From contig USPQ01000003.1 of the NCBI GenBank assembly GCA_900556625.1, positions 1 through 64,000 of the forward strand: a stretch of 64,000 nt of DNA, written 5' to 3'. A program made the position numbers and the translations under genes. Shown here one piece after another: positions 47,361 to 55,714 of the stretch (the stretch's first letter is position 1; the number at the start of each line of letters is the position of its first letter). Under the pieces are notes generated by a model. It did no database searches, was not told where the DNA came from, and saw nothing but the letters and a program-made list of their open reading frames with translations. This stretch comes from an uncultured Bacteroides sp. (lineage in GTDB: Bacteria > Bacteroidota > Bacteroidia > Bacteroidales > Bacteroidaceae).

Positions 47361-47900
47361 CTATCTGTTTAATATGTATTCCTTTATTTTCTCTTTAGCA
47401 TAATGGTAGTTTACTTTAAGTGTTTCCACTTTACTATCCAAGATTCGTGCTATTTCTTCGTATTCGAGTTCATCGTAATAACGCAAGTTGAACACAAGAC
47501 GTTGTTTCTCCGGTAAACTCAAAATAGCTTCCTGAAATTTTACAGCCAACTCATTCTCGTAATCAATGTAATCAGAAGCTTGCAGCTTGTTTATTAATTC
47601 CTCTTGAATCTCTTCGGAGGCAACGTTTCTTTCTTCTTTACGGTCATTCAGCAAACGCAGACTTTCATTTGTCGCGATCTGATAAATCCACGTACTCAAA
47701 GAACTTTCACTACGGAACTGGTCTAAGTGCCGGAACACGCGGATAAACACTTCTTGAAGTACGTCCTCTGCATCTTCATGGGATACAACCAGTCTACGAA
47801 TATAATTGTATATCGGTTCCTGAAAAACGTCCATCAACATCTTGAATCCCCGTCCGCGATTCGAGGCACAAGTTTCTCTGATTTTATTCTCATTTATCAT
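47361..47900 (-). CDS. ECF-type RNA polymerase sigma factor
   Basis: A sigma-70 family ECF factor. The frame is open to 48143, but the first ~80 residues are not sigma-like; the ATG at 47900 (MINENKIRETCASN, 179 residues) gives the usual length, with 47936 as another option. Region 2 is seen in EPIYNYIRRLVVSHEDAEDVLQEVFIRVFRHLDQFRSES and TWIYQIATN; region 4 in LPEKQRLVFNLRYYDELEYEEIARIL. It is the first gene of a four-gene operon with an anti-sigma-like membrane protein, a periplasmic protein and an outer-membrane barrel. Confidence 0.92.
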   Translation of the reverse strand: MINENKIRETCASNRGRGFKMLMDVFQEPIYNYIRRLVVSHEDAEDVLQEVFIRVFRHLDQFRSESSLSTWIYQIATNESLRLLNDRKEERNVASEEIQEELINKLQASDYIDYENELAVKFQEAILSLPEKQRLVFNLRYYDELEYEEIARILDSKVETLKVNYHYAKEKIKEYILNR

Positions 47901-48108
47901 CGATTCTTTTTCTGAACTTTGTCTATTAGAACGCATAAAAGTGTGGAAGTTAAATACAGAATCCTGCTTTTTGCTTTTATTAACGAGTGAAGGATATGAA
48001 AGAGAATAATAATATGATAAAAAAACGTCTCCATAAGCTCTACCAAGAGCATGAAGACGTTTCGGATATCCGGATAGATTGTTAATCTGTAAATTAAAGA
48101 AAAGACTG

Positions 48109-48285
48109 TTACCAGAATTTATTGTGTTCTGCACTATATTCAAAACCTGCGGCTTTTAATTGACCTACCAGCTCTTCCTTATCTACATCCATATCTTCAC
48201 AAAGTTCATCAAGCGAAGAATAGCAATCCCGCAATTTCATATTGATAACGCTAAACAGCATCATCGGATCTTTAGGTAACTCCAT
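48109..48285 (-). CDS. DUF4250 small protein
   Basis: A 58-residue protein of the DUF4250 family (MELPKDPMMLFSVINMKLRD, then SLDELCEDMDVDKEELVGQLKAAGFEY). Starts at 48285, where MELPKDP is the family's normal N-terminus; the frame extends three codons further. A minus-strand -7 box TAACTTTG (48312-48319) lies 26 bp upstream. Function unknown. Confidence 0.85.
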   Translation of the reverse strand: MELPKDPMMLFSVINMKLRDCYSSLDELCEDMDVDKEELVGQLKAAGFEYSAEHNKFW

Positions 48286-48311
48286 AATATACAATCTTTT
48301 TAAACCGGACG

Positions 48312-48319
48312 CAAAGTTA
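48312..48319 (-). promoter_or_regulatory. -7 box for the DUF4250 gene (TAacTTTG)
   Basis: On the minus strand TAACTTTGC matches the Bacteroides -7 consensus, 26 bp upstream of the start at 48285. Confidence 0.55.
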
Positions 48320-48372
48320 CAGTAATCTCATTGAACGGCAAAACAAATGGTATCGATATATAAAAAGAATGC

Positions 48373-48460
48373 AGTGATTTTAACCGATTATTCAGTTTTA
48401 TTTTTATCTTTGTAAACAATATTGGGGCTATACCCAAACAATAAAAAGATACAGATACAT
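48373..48460 (+). repeat. Promoter/leader repeat, copy 1 (upstream of the RecQ fusion)
   Basis: First of three related promoter-leaders. It has GATTTTAA in the -33 zone, TTCAGTTTTA, a -7 box TATCTTTG (48405-48412), a GGG-6nt-CCC hairpin (TGGG GCTATA CCCA) and a tail ending AGATACAT. Copies 2 and 3 are at 53598-53747 and 55557-55714. Only the plus-strand half is shared by this copy. Confidence 0.7.
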
Positions 48461-48498
48461 AATAAATTCAATTATAAAACAACTTATTTATTGGATAT

Positions 48499-51400
48499 AT
48501 GTCAATATGGAGCAGACTTATAGGAATCGGAAAAGATGAGGACACCAACCATGTAATCAACAATAAAAATACATCTGTGCCATTTGATGTCATACGTTAT
48601 GCCATAGTAGATGTTGAAATTGGTTTGAAAGATCATAAAATCCATGATATTGGGGCACTCCGTCATGATGGTGCAACATTTCATAAATCTTCGAAAGAAG
48701 AGCTGTTCAAATTTCTTGGTGATACAGACTATATCTGCGGACATAATATCATCCATCATGATGCAAAGTATCTGTTTACCGATAAAACATTCCACTGCTT
48801 CTTTGTCGATACACTTTATGTATCACCTTTATTATTTCCGGAACGCCCTTATCATAAGCTTGTAAAAGATGACAAACTGATCAGCGAGCAGATGAACAAC
48901 CCTGTGAATGATTGCGAAAAAGCAAAAGCTCTGCTACTGGACGAAATAGCACGTTGGAATTCGTTGCCGGACGAAAAACGTACGTTATTTGCATCGTTAC
49001 TAAAAGGCAAGACAGAGTTTGAAGGATTTCTTAGTATGGTAGGTGCGAAATATATCAATGAAGGAGTACCCGATCTCATAAGAAAACTTTACGTGAATAA
49101 GATCTGCCAGCATGCTGATATTGAGATGTTAACTGAACGGCGTCCATGTGAATTGGCATACGCTTTGGCTTTAATTGACACCACCGACTACCGCTCCATC
49201 ACTCCCGGATGGGTACTGCACAATTATCCCGAAGTAGAATTTGTCGTAAAACTCCTGCGTCATAACAGTTGCAGCGAAAATTGCGTTTACTGTAATACGC
49301 AACTGAATGTGCTTCATAACTTGAAAACATTCTTTGGATATGAACAATTCCGTACATACGAAGGCGAACCGCTTCAAGAGCAAGCTGCCCAAGCAGCAGT
49401 AAAAGGCAAATCACTATTGGCAATATTTCCTACCGGTGGAGGGAAATCGCTTACTTTTCAATTGCCCGCACTTATGGAAGGACGTTCTGTGCACGGACTC
49501 ACAATCGTCATTTCGCCACTACAATCATTGATGAAAGATCAGGTGGATAATCTTGCTGATAGAGGTATTACTGATGCGGTAACTATCAACGGATTGTTAG
49601 ATCCTATCACAAGAGCACTATCAATACAAAGAGTGCAAGACGGAGAAGCTTCACTTTTGTATATATCTCCCGAAATGCTTCGTTCAAAAACCATTGAAAA
49701 GATTTTAATGGCACGCCATGTTGTGAGATTTGTAATAGACGAAGCACATTGTTTTTCTTCATGGGGACAAGATTTCAGGGTTGATTATCTCTACATAGGC
49801 AAATTTATCCGAGAATACCAACAAAACAAAAAATGTAAAAAGCCAATACCCGTTTCCTGCTTCACCGCTACGGCAAAACAGAAAGTGGTACAAGACATTT
49901 GTGACTATTTCAAACAAACCTTGAATTTAGATTTAGAATTATTTGCATCAACGGCTTCAAGGACCAATCTGCGTTATTCTGTCATACATGCCGAAAATAA
50001 CGATGACAAATATTTAAAACTGAGAGGACTTGTAGCAGAATCCGATTGTCCTACAATCGTTTATGTATCACGTACCAAACGTACACAAGAATTGGCTGCC
50101 AAATTGACTCGTGACGGTTATAAAGCATTGCCATTCAATGGCAAAATGGATTCTGAAGAGAAGATTGCCAATCAAGATGCATTTATGAATGACCAAGTAC
50201 GCATCATCGTGGCAACATCAGCTTTCGGTATGGGGGTCGACAAGAAGGATGTCGGACTTGTGGTACATTACGATATTTCCGATTCATTGGAGAATTATGT
50301 GCAGGAAGCAGGTAGGGCTGGCCGTGATCCCAGCCTCAACGCACGTTGCTATGTGCTTTATAGTGATAATGACTTAGACAAGCATTTTATACTGTTGAAC
50401 CAGACAAAACTAAGTATTAGTGAAATTCAACAGGTATGGAAAGCTGTAAAAGATCTCACCAGACAACGCATGAAAGTTAGCTGCTCTGCACTGGAGATTG
50501 CCCGACAGGCAGGTTGGGATGATTCTGTATCCGATATTGAGACCCGCGTACGGACAGCTTTAGCAACTCTGGAACAAAGTGGATACTTGGTAAGAGGCAA
50601 TAATGTACCTCATGTATATGCTACAGGTATCACAGTTAAAAATATAGACGAGGCAAGAAAACGCATATCAGCGTCACTACTATTTGGCAGTGACGAGATA
50701 GAGAAAGCCGTCAGAATCATCAAATCACTGATTTCACAGAAACATATTGCCAAAGCCCAAGATTCAGAAGCTGAATCACGAATTGATTATCTGGCAGATA
50801 TACTGGGGATAAGCAAGAGTGAAATCATATCTGTTGTGGAGAGAATGCGACAAGAAGGTATATTGGCAGACAGTAAAGACATATCCGCCTATTTGTCAGA
50901 TACCGGGGAATCGGAACGAAAATCGCGCACGCTCCTCGAACGTTTTGCGAAACTTGAACAATACATCCTCAATCATATTCCTGACAAATCTTTACGGACA
51001 TCATGCAAGCAACTGAATGACGATGCAACAAACGACGGTATCAATACATCTAAAGAAAAAGACATCCGAACGTTACTCTATTTCCTCACAGTCAAGGGAT
51101 ATATCCGTAAGAAAGAGGATGCGGTTCATAATATGGAAATCAGCCGTCAAACAGATATGGAATCAACCATCAAACGTTTTGAAAGGCGATTGGAAATCAG
51201 CCGTTTCACAGTGGAATGGTTATATAAGTTGACCGCTGATACAGAAAAGCAAATCTCACAAAACAAAGCTGTTCTGTTTTCTGTAGTAGAACTTCTAAAT
51301 CAAATAAAGTCAAATCCCCAGTCCCTTTTCAGCGGGCTTGACAACATACAATTGGAAGACGTGGAGGAAGCACTTCTTTATCTGTCAAAAATTGGTGCGC

Positions 51401-53139
51401 TGAAACTCGAAGGAGGTTTCCTGGTCCTTTATAATGCTATGAATATTCAAAGAATTAAGGACAATAAATCGAGATACAAGCAGGATGACTACCAAATGCT
51501 TAATGAATTCTACAAGCAGAAGATTCAACAAGTTCATATTGTGGGTGAATATGCCAATCTGATGGTAAGAGATTACAATTCGGCTTTACAATATGTTCAA
51601 GACTATTTCCAAATGGACTACAAGAAGTTTATCACAAAATACTTCAAGGGGGAAAGGGTCAGTGAAATACAGCGTAACCTGACACCACAGAAATACAAGC
51701 AATTATTCGGTCAATTATCCAAGCGCCAAATGGAGATCATTTCCGACAAAGATTCACGTTGCATCGTTGTCGCAGCAGGTCCCGGCAGTGGAAAAACACG
51801 TGTGCTAGTTCACAAACTCGCATCACTCTTACTGCTCGAAGATGTAAAACATGAACAACTTCTGATGTTAACGTTTTCAAGGGCAGCCGCAACCGAATTC
51901 AAACAAAGACTCATGGAGCTGATAGGCAACGCCGCCCACTTTGTTGAGATAAAGACATTTCACTCTTATTGCTTTGACCTTTTAGGAAGAGTAGGAAATC
52001 TTGAAGATACCAAAAACGTCGTTGCAGAAGCTACCGAAATGATTAATCAGGGAGAAGTGGAACCTAACAAAATTGGTAAGACGGTGTTGGTCATAGACGA
52101 AGCTCAAGACATGAGTACTGACGAATATAAGCTTGTAAAGGCCCTAATGACCAATAACGAGGAGATGCGTATGATAGCAGTAGGCGACGATGACCAAAAT
52201 ATCTATGAATTTCGCGGATCTAATTCCGAATATATGCACCGACTGACAAAGGAACCCGGAAGCAAGTTTTTCGAAATGACTGAAAATTATCGCAGTGCGC
52301 ACCATCTAGTAAATTTCGCCAACGAATTTGTAAAAAGTATCAGTAAAAGAATGAAAAGCACCCCAATCACCTCTATGAGAAAAGAAAATGGTTGGGTTGG
52401 AGTGACATACTATCAATCAAAGTATATGTATCAGCCACTCGTTGAAGAATTAATTCAACATCAGGCGAATGGCACTTCGTGTGTACTCACCCAAACAAAC
52501 GAAGAAGCTGTAATATTAGTAGCTCTCTTACGAAAATATGGAATAAACAGCAAGTTAGTACAATCTATGGATGGTTTCCGTTTTTGGAATATGGCCGAAA
52601 TAAGATATTTCCTAAGGTATATAGACAAACGGGCAAAAACACCCCTGATTCCGGAAGAATTATGGGATGATGCCAAACATACCACTTTTTCCACTTACAA
52701 CGGAAGTCAAAGTTTGGTGTATGTAAAGCGTTGTGTGGAACTATTTGAACAAATCAACAAAGTAAAATACCTTAGTGACTTCAAAGAGTTTGTATTTGAA
52801 TCATCGGTAGAAGATTTCTGTAACGTTTCAGGTACAGATGTCGTGATATCGACCATTCATAAAGCCAAAGGCAAAGAGTTCGACAATGTATATATGCTCA
52901 TATCTGACAATTATTTGAAAGATGCTCACCTGATGCGTCGATACTATGTGGGAATAACACGTGCAAAAAACAGACTGTCTATACATACGAATAGCAATTG
53001 TTTTAATCATTTAAATATAGACCAGTTTTTATTGACTCCAAAGAGTATGCAATGCCCGAAGAGATTGTTCTACAACTCTCTCATAAAGATGTCTATCTGG
53101 GATTCTTCAGAAAACTTAAACGAGAGGTATTGGCATTAA
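48499..53139 (+). CDS. Exonuclease-RecQ-UvrD triple fusion helicase (C-terminus frameshifted)
   Basis: A 1546-residue nucleic-acid motor with three enzymes in one chain. Residues ~30-180: DEDD-type 3'-5' exonuclease (Asp38 and Glu40 in VDVE; NIIHHD); the third-motif His is not evident, so activity is uncertain. Residues ~290-640: RecQ helicase with Walker A GGGKS (Lys316), DEAH from Asp414, and QEAGRAGRD. Residues ~1085-1500: UvrD/Rep-like helicase with GPGSGKT (Lys1099), DEAQD from Asp1200, GDDDQNIYEFRG, and VGITRAKNRL. The last ~35 residues (after LNIDQF) are out of frame; the true family C-terminus lies in the -1 frame at 53025-53372. Likely roles: DNA repair or phage/plasmid defence. Confidence 0.9.
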   Translation: MSIWSRLIGIGKDEDTNHVINNKNTSVPFDVIRYAIVDVEIGLKDHKIHDIGALRHDGATFHKSSKEELFKFLGDTDYICGHNIIHHDAKYLFTDKTFHCFFVDTLYVSPLLFPERPYHKLVKDDKLISEQMNNPVNDCEKAKALLLDEIARWNSLPDEKRTLFASLLKGKTEFEGFLSMVGAKYINEGVPDLIRKLYVNKICQHADIEMLTERRPCELAYALALIDTTDYRSITPGWVLHNYPEVEFVVKLLRHNSCSENCVYCNTQLNVLHNLKTFFGYEQFRTYEGEPLQEQAAQAAVKGKSLLAIFPTGGGKSLTFQLPALMEGRSVHGLTIVISPLQSLMKDQVDNLADRGITDAVTINGLLDPITRALSIQRVQDGEASLLYISPEMLRSKTIEKILMARHVVRFVIDEAHCFSSWGQDFRVDYLYIGKFIREYQQNKKCKKPIPVSCFTATAKQKVVQDICDYFKQTLNLDLELFASTASRTNLRYSVIHAENNDDKYLKLRGLVAESDCPTIVYVSRTKRTQELAAKLTRDGYKALPFNGKMDSEEKIANQDAFMNDQVRIIVATSAFGMGVDKKDVGLVVHYDISDSLENYVQEAGRAGRDPSLNARCYVLYSDNDLDKHFILLNQTKLSISEIQQVWKAVKDLTRQRMKVSCSALEIARQAGWDDSVSDIETRVRTALATLEQSGYLVRGNNVPHVYATGITVKNIDEARKRISASLLFGSDEIEKAVRIIKSLISQKHIAKAQDSEAESRIDYLADILGISKSEIISVVERMRQEGILADSKDISAYLSDTGESERKSRTLLERFAKLEQYILNHIPDKSLRTSCKQLNDDATNDGINTSKEKDIRTLLYFLTVKGYIRKKEDAVHNMEISRQTDMESTIKRFERRLEISRFTVEWLYKLTADTEKQISQNKAVLFSVVELLNQIKSNPQSLFSGLDNIQLEDVEEALLYLSKIGALKLEGGFLVLYNAMNIQRIKDNKSRYKQDDYQMLNEFYKQKIQQVHIVGEYANLMVRDYNSALQYVQDYFQMDYKKFITKYFKGERVSEIQRNLTPQKYKQLFGQLSKRQMEIISDKDSRCIVVAAGPGSGKTRVLVHKLASLLLLEDVKHEQLLMLTFSRAAATEFKQRLMELIGNAAHFVEIKTFHSYCFDLLGRVGNLEDTKNVVAEATEMINQGEVEPNKIGKTVLVIDEAQDMSTDEYKLVKALMTNNEEMRMIAVGDDDQNIYEFRGSNSEYMHRLTKEPGSKFFEMTENYRSAHHLVNFANEFVKSISKRMKSTPITSMRKENGWVGVTYYQSKYMYQPLVEELIQHQANGTSCVLTQTNEEAVILVALLRKYGINSKLVQSMDGFRFWNMAEIRYFLRYIDKRAKTPLIPEELWDDAKHTTFSTYNGSQSLVYVKRCVELFEQINKVKYLSDFKEFVFESSVEDFCNVSGTDVVISTIHKAKGKEFDNVYMLISDNYLKDAHLMRRYYVGITRAKNRLSIHTNSNCFNHLNIDQFLLTPKSMQCPKRLFYNSLIKMSIWDSSENLNERYWH

Positions 53140-53372
53140 GAGGCGGAGATCTTTTAAACTACGCCAATTTCGTCTTGTATGATTCATTAACCAATAAACC
53201 AGTAGCCAAATTATCACAAAATATGCAGAATACATTGGCGGAATGGAAAGAAAAAGGATATGAAGTAAAATCTGCCTCTGTTCGATTCGTTGTAGCATGG
53301 AAACCTAAAGAAGCACCGAAAGATGAACCAGAAACAGCGGTTCTATTAGCCGATTTACTTCTTTCCCGATAA
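53007..53372 (+). pseudogene. Out-of-frame C-terminal domain of the RecQ/UvrD fusion
   Basis: The -1 frame opens at 53007 and reads ...FIDSKEYAMPEEIVLQLSHKDVYL through to FVVAWKPKEAP and TAVLLADLLLSR. From memory this is the conserved C-terminal domain of Bacteroidetes RecQ-type helicases, here cut from the main frame, which stops at 53139. The likely slip site is TTTTTA at 53026-53031: reading one base back joins DQF to FIDSKEY and restores a ~1620-residue protein. The ATG at 53052 could also start a separate 106-residue peptide. Mutation, sequencing error in the T run and programmed -1 frameshifting are all possible. Confidence 0.75.
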
Positions 53373-53415
53373 TACCAAATATAAAGAAAAGTATCGCAAG
53401 AAACTTCTGAACGCA

Positions 53416-53448
53416 AAAAGCGTGCAACTCATTGAGCTGCACGCTTTT
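53416..53448 (+). terminator. Terminator after the RecQ fusion
   Basis: AAAAGCGTGCA (53416-53426) and TGCACGCTTTT (53438-53448) form an 11-bp stem ending in TTTT. The A-rich left arm could also serve the minus strand. It lies 43 bp after the -1 frame stop. Confidence 0.85.
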
Positions 53449-53597
53449 GCTTATTGTTTGTTATCTGTATCCTTATCGGAATCATTTGACTTCCTCAAAG
53501 TCAACGTGATATATCTATCAGCGACTTGCATACACGTGTTGCAAATATAACGCAAATCTGAAAATAAGCATTCATAAGCAACAACAGCTCTTGACTG
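53449..53597. other. Short AT-rich spacer
   Basis: No gene or strong structure seen between the terminator and promoter module copy 2, apart from a CATAAGCAAC word resembling module copy 3. Confidence 0.4.
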
Positions 53598-53747
53598 CAA
53601 AAGTACGATTTTTATTCATAAACAACGGGATGTAAACGCATAAAAATCAAAAGGAAGCTGTATTTTTAATAGATTCTTCAGTTTTATCCCTACCTTTGTA
53701 GATAGTGTGGGATTGTACCCAAGAACCAATAAGAAAGCGATTAAGAT
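53598..53747. repeat. Divergent promoter module, copy 2 (orphan)
   Basis: A ~150-bp direct repeat of 55557-55714. It begins with CAAAAGTA (minus-strand TACTTTTG -7 box), continues with CAACGnGAnnTAAACGCATAAAAA, and ends with a plus-strand -7 box TACCTTTG (53691-53698), the TGGG ATTGTA CCCA hairpin and AAGAACCAATAAGAAAGCGAT. No plus-strand gene follows: it runs into the 3' end of the HNH gene (stop at 53749). Confidence 0.75.
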
Positions 53748-53748
53748 A

Positions 53749-55494
53749 TCATTCACTGTAATGTTTCATCATTGACTGTTCCACATCTTCCTTAGGATGT
53801 TGAATATGCCCCATAGACTCCATCAGATAGTCTGCAAGCCGTGAGAAATCATACTTATGAAATTTATCTGCAACTCTTTTCTTTATCTGTTTACATGCTA
53901 CATCAAGTATATACTCAACAAAAAACGGAGACATCTCTCCAGCCTCATACGAACAAACCTGAGACATACACTTATGGCTGACATCTACTTTACAAACTGT
54001 TTTTAATACAGTTTCCCGATTACAAATTGCCAGAATTGCAATTTTTCCAGACCAACTACAATTGGACTGTGAAGCATCAATATTAAAATTTTGATCAATA
54101 ATGCTGACAATAGAATCTTCAATTCTTAAATCCTTTGCTAATTCTATATTCAATGTTTGATTTTCTATCTTAGCTTGAGCATTAACGATATTTATCAGAG
54201 ATGGATTAAACGGAGGAAAGTCAACTGTATTCGGATTCTTTTCTTGAGTGTGATTAAAATAACTTTGATCAACAATCTCACACTCATTTTTATCAACCCA
54301 TTCCTTTACATGAGCAATCTTATCAACTCTATCTGCCATATCAATCTTATCTATATTCAGTCTTGTTCCTGTAAATTGAATGCTTTGGATAATATAGCTC
54401 AAATAAGGTATTAAATAATCACTCTCATAGATTTGTTCATCCTTTCCAAATGGCACGATATAAAAGAAAGTCAAATCAATCAAAGTCAATGCAACAATAC
54501 ACTTTGGATACTGTGAATTTACAGTCTGTTTATGTCGTACAAAGACCTTTACTAAAGGCTGACTTATGCATGAATCACGATAGACATAAAATACATTTGG
54601 AAGTACTTTGGGAACAAAGTAACCCTTAATCCAGTCAATTGTTGTACCGAACTCGTTCACAAGATCACGCGGCATTAAATCTATAGCAATCTTGGCTAGC
54701 GTCTTATAAATTCCTAAATGTGTTATTGGATCAGCACCTTCAAGTTTGACAAAATATTGACTTTCTGTCTCGTAAAGAATCGCCAAACGTGATATTTTAA
54801 GTTCCCCAGTAGGGCCATCATAGTAAAAATTATGCCCATACACTTGAATAATTTTATTTTTCTTGTTAGCAATTTTATTCTCCGACCGACGAAATTTAAG
54901 ATATTCCGTCAATTCCTTGTCAATATAACTCAAAACAGAATTACAACTCTGGCATTCATCATTACAGAAAATAAATTTATTCCCAAGAGCATCAGGAATT
55001 GCATGAGCATTTTTCTTCTTAAAACGTACCTCAGGATATTTCTTACCACAGAAACGACAGATGCAAGTCTTTAAATCATCTGGTCCTGTATATTCTTCCT
55101 TGTCTCCATACGATATTATATCATATGATGCGGAAAAATTAGCGTTTCCAACCATAAATATAGCTTTCTTTATCAAATTATTATCTACCTTCAACAAAGC
55201 TCCCTCTCTAAGAAATGCTAAGTGCGTATTATCTATTTGGCAATTAAAATAATTCTCAACTTTATATAAATCAAATTCTTGTGATTTATAACTACTACAG
55301 ATCTCATGTATTCTGTTTTTTAGTTTTCGGGTACAATGGAAAAGTTTATTGTGAGAACTATCATCTATCCATTCAACCGGAGTTACACCACAGAACAGAT
55401 TAAGCATATCCATCCATGCAGGATGCGACTGTGGAAGATTAATCCCTAGTTCAACACCTGATTCATTAAAGATTCGACAAACAAAGCTCGACAT
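53749..55494 (-). CDS. HNH-type (HNH_5-like) zinc-finger protein, putative nuclease
   Basis: A 581-residue protein. Residues ~146-195 form an HNH_5-like module: Cys146-x2-Cys149, AHAIPDALGNK (His164) and DECQSC (Cys181, Cys184), matching the treble-clef/HNH pattern CxxC...HxxP.xLGn...DEC..C. The flanking N- and C-terminal regions show no family I recognise; the C-terminus is mixed alpha/beta. The likely role is a DNA or RNA nuclease. It is the only minus-strand gene in the accessory region, is very AT-rich, and lies between two direct copies of the promoter module, with its own promoter in copy 3 (55557-55564). Defence or toxin function is inferred. Confidence 0.75.
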   Translation of the reverse strand: MSSFVCRIFNESGVELGINLPQSHPAWMDMLNLFCGVTPVEWIDDSSHNKLFHCTRKLKNRIHEICSSYKSQEFDLYKVENYFNCQIDNTHLAFLREGALLKVDNNLIKKAIFMVGNANFSASYDIISYGDKEEYTGPDDLKTCICRFCGKKYPEVRFKKKNAHAIPDALGNKFIFCNDECQSCNSVLSYIDKELTEYLKFRRSENKIANKKNKIIQVYGHNFYYDGPTGELKISRLAILYETESQYFVKLEGADPITHLGIYKTLAKIAIDLMPRDLVNEFGTTIDWIKGYFVPKVLPNVFYVYRDSCISQPLVKVFVRHKQTVNSQYPKCIVALTLIDLTFFYIVPFGKDEQIYESDYLIPYLSYIIQSIQFTGTRLNIDKIDMADRVDKIAHVKEWVDKNECEIVDQSYFNHTQEKNPNTVDFPPFNPSLINIVNAQAKIENQTLNIELAKDLRIEDSIVSIIDQNFNIDASQSNCSWSGKIAILAICNRETVLKTVCKVDVSHKCMSQVCSYEAGEMSPFFVEYILDVACKQIKKRVADKFHKYDFSRLADYLMESMGHIQHPKEDVEQSMMKHYSE

Positions 55495-55556
55495 ATCAAA
55501 AGTAAATTAACATATAATCCCCAATATACATCCATAAGCCGCTAGGCTCTTAATAA

Positions 55557-55714
55557 CAAAAGTAGTTATTTCCTTCATAAGCAACGTGACATAAACGCAT
55601 AAAAAACAAACAAAGGGATGATTTTAACATTGGTTCTACGGTTTAATCCTTACCTTTGTGTATGATTGTGTGGAATTATACCTAAGAACCAATAAGAAAG
55701 CGATGCAGATACAT
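55557..55714. repeat. Divergent promoter module, copy 3 (HNH gene and albA)
   Basis: Direct repeat of copy 2. The minus-strand -7 box TACTTTTG (55557-55564) lies 62 bp upstream of the HNH start. The plus-strand -7 box TACCTTTG (55651-55658) drives the AlbA-type gene. The GGG...CCC leader hairpin is weaker here (TGGAATTATACCTA). The tail AAGAACCAATAAGAAAGCGAT leads into the ATG at 55703. Confidence 0.75.

Noticed and set aside
47901..48143. Longer N-terminus for the ECF sigma factor
   Set aside because: The extra ~80 residues are not sigma-like and overlap the DUF4250 gene region; ECF factors of normal length start near 47900.
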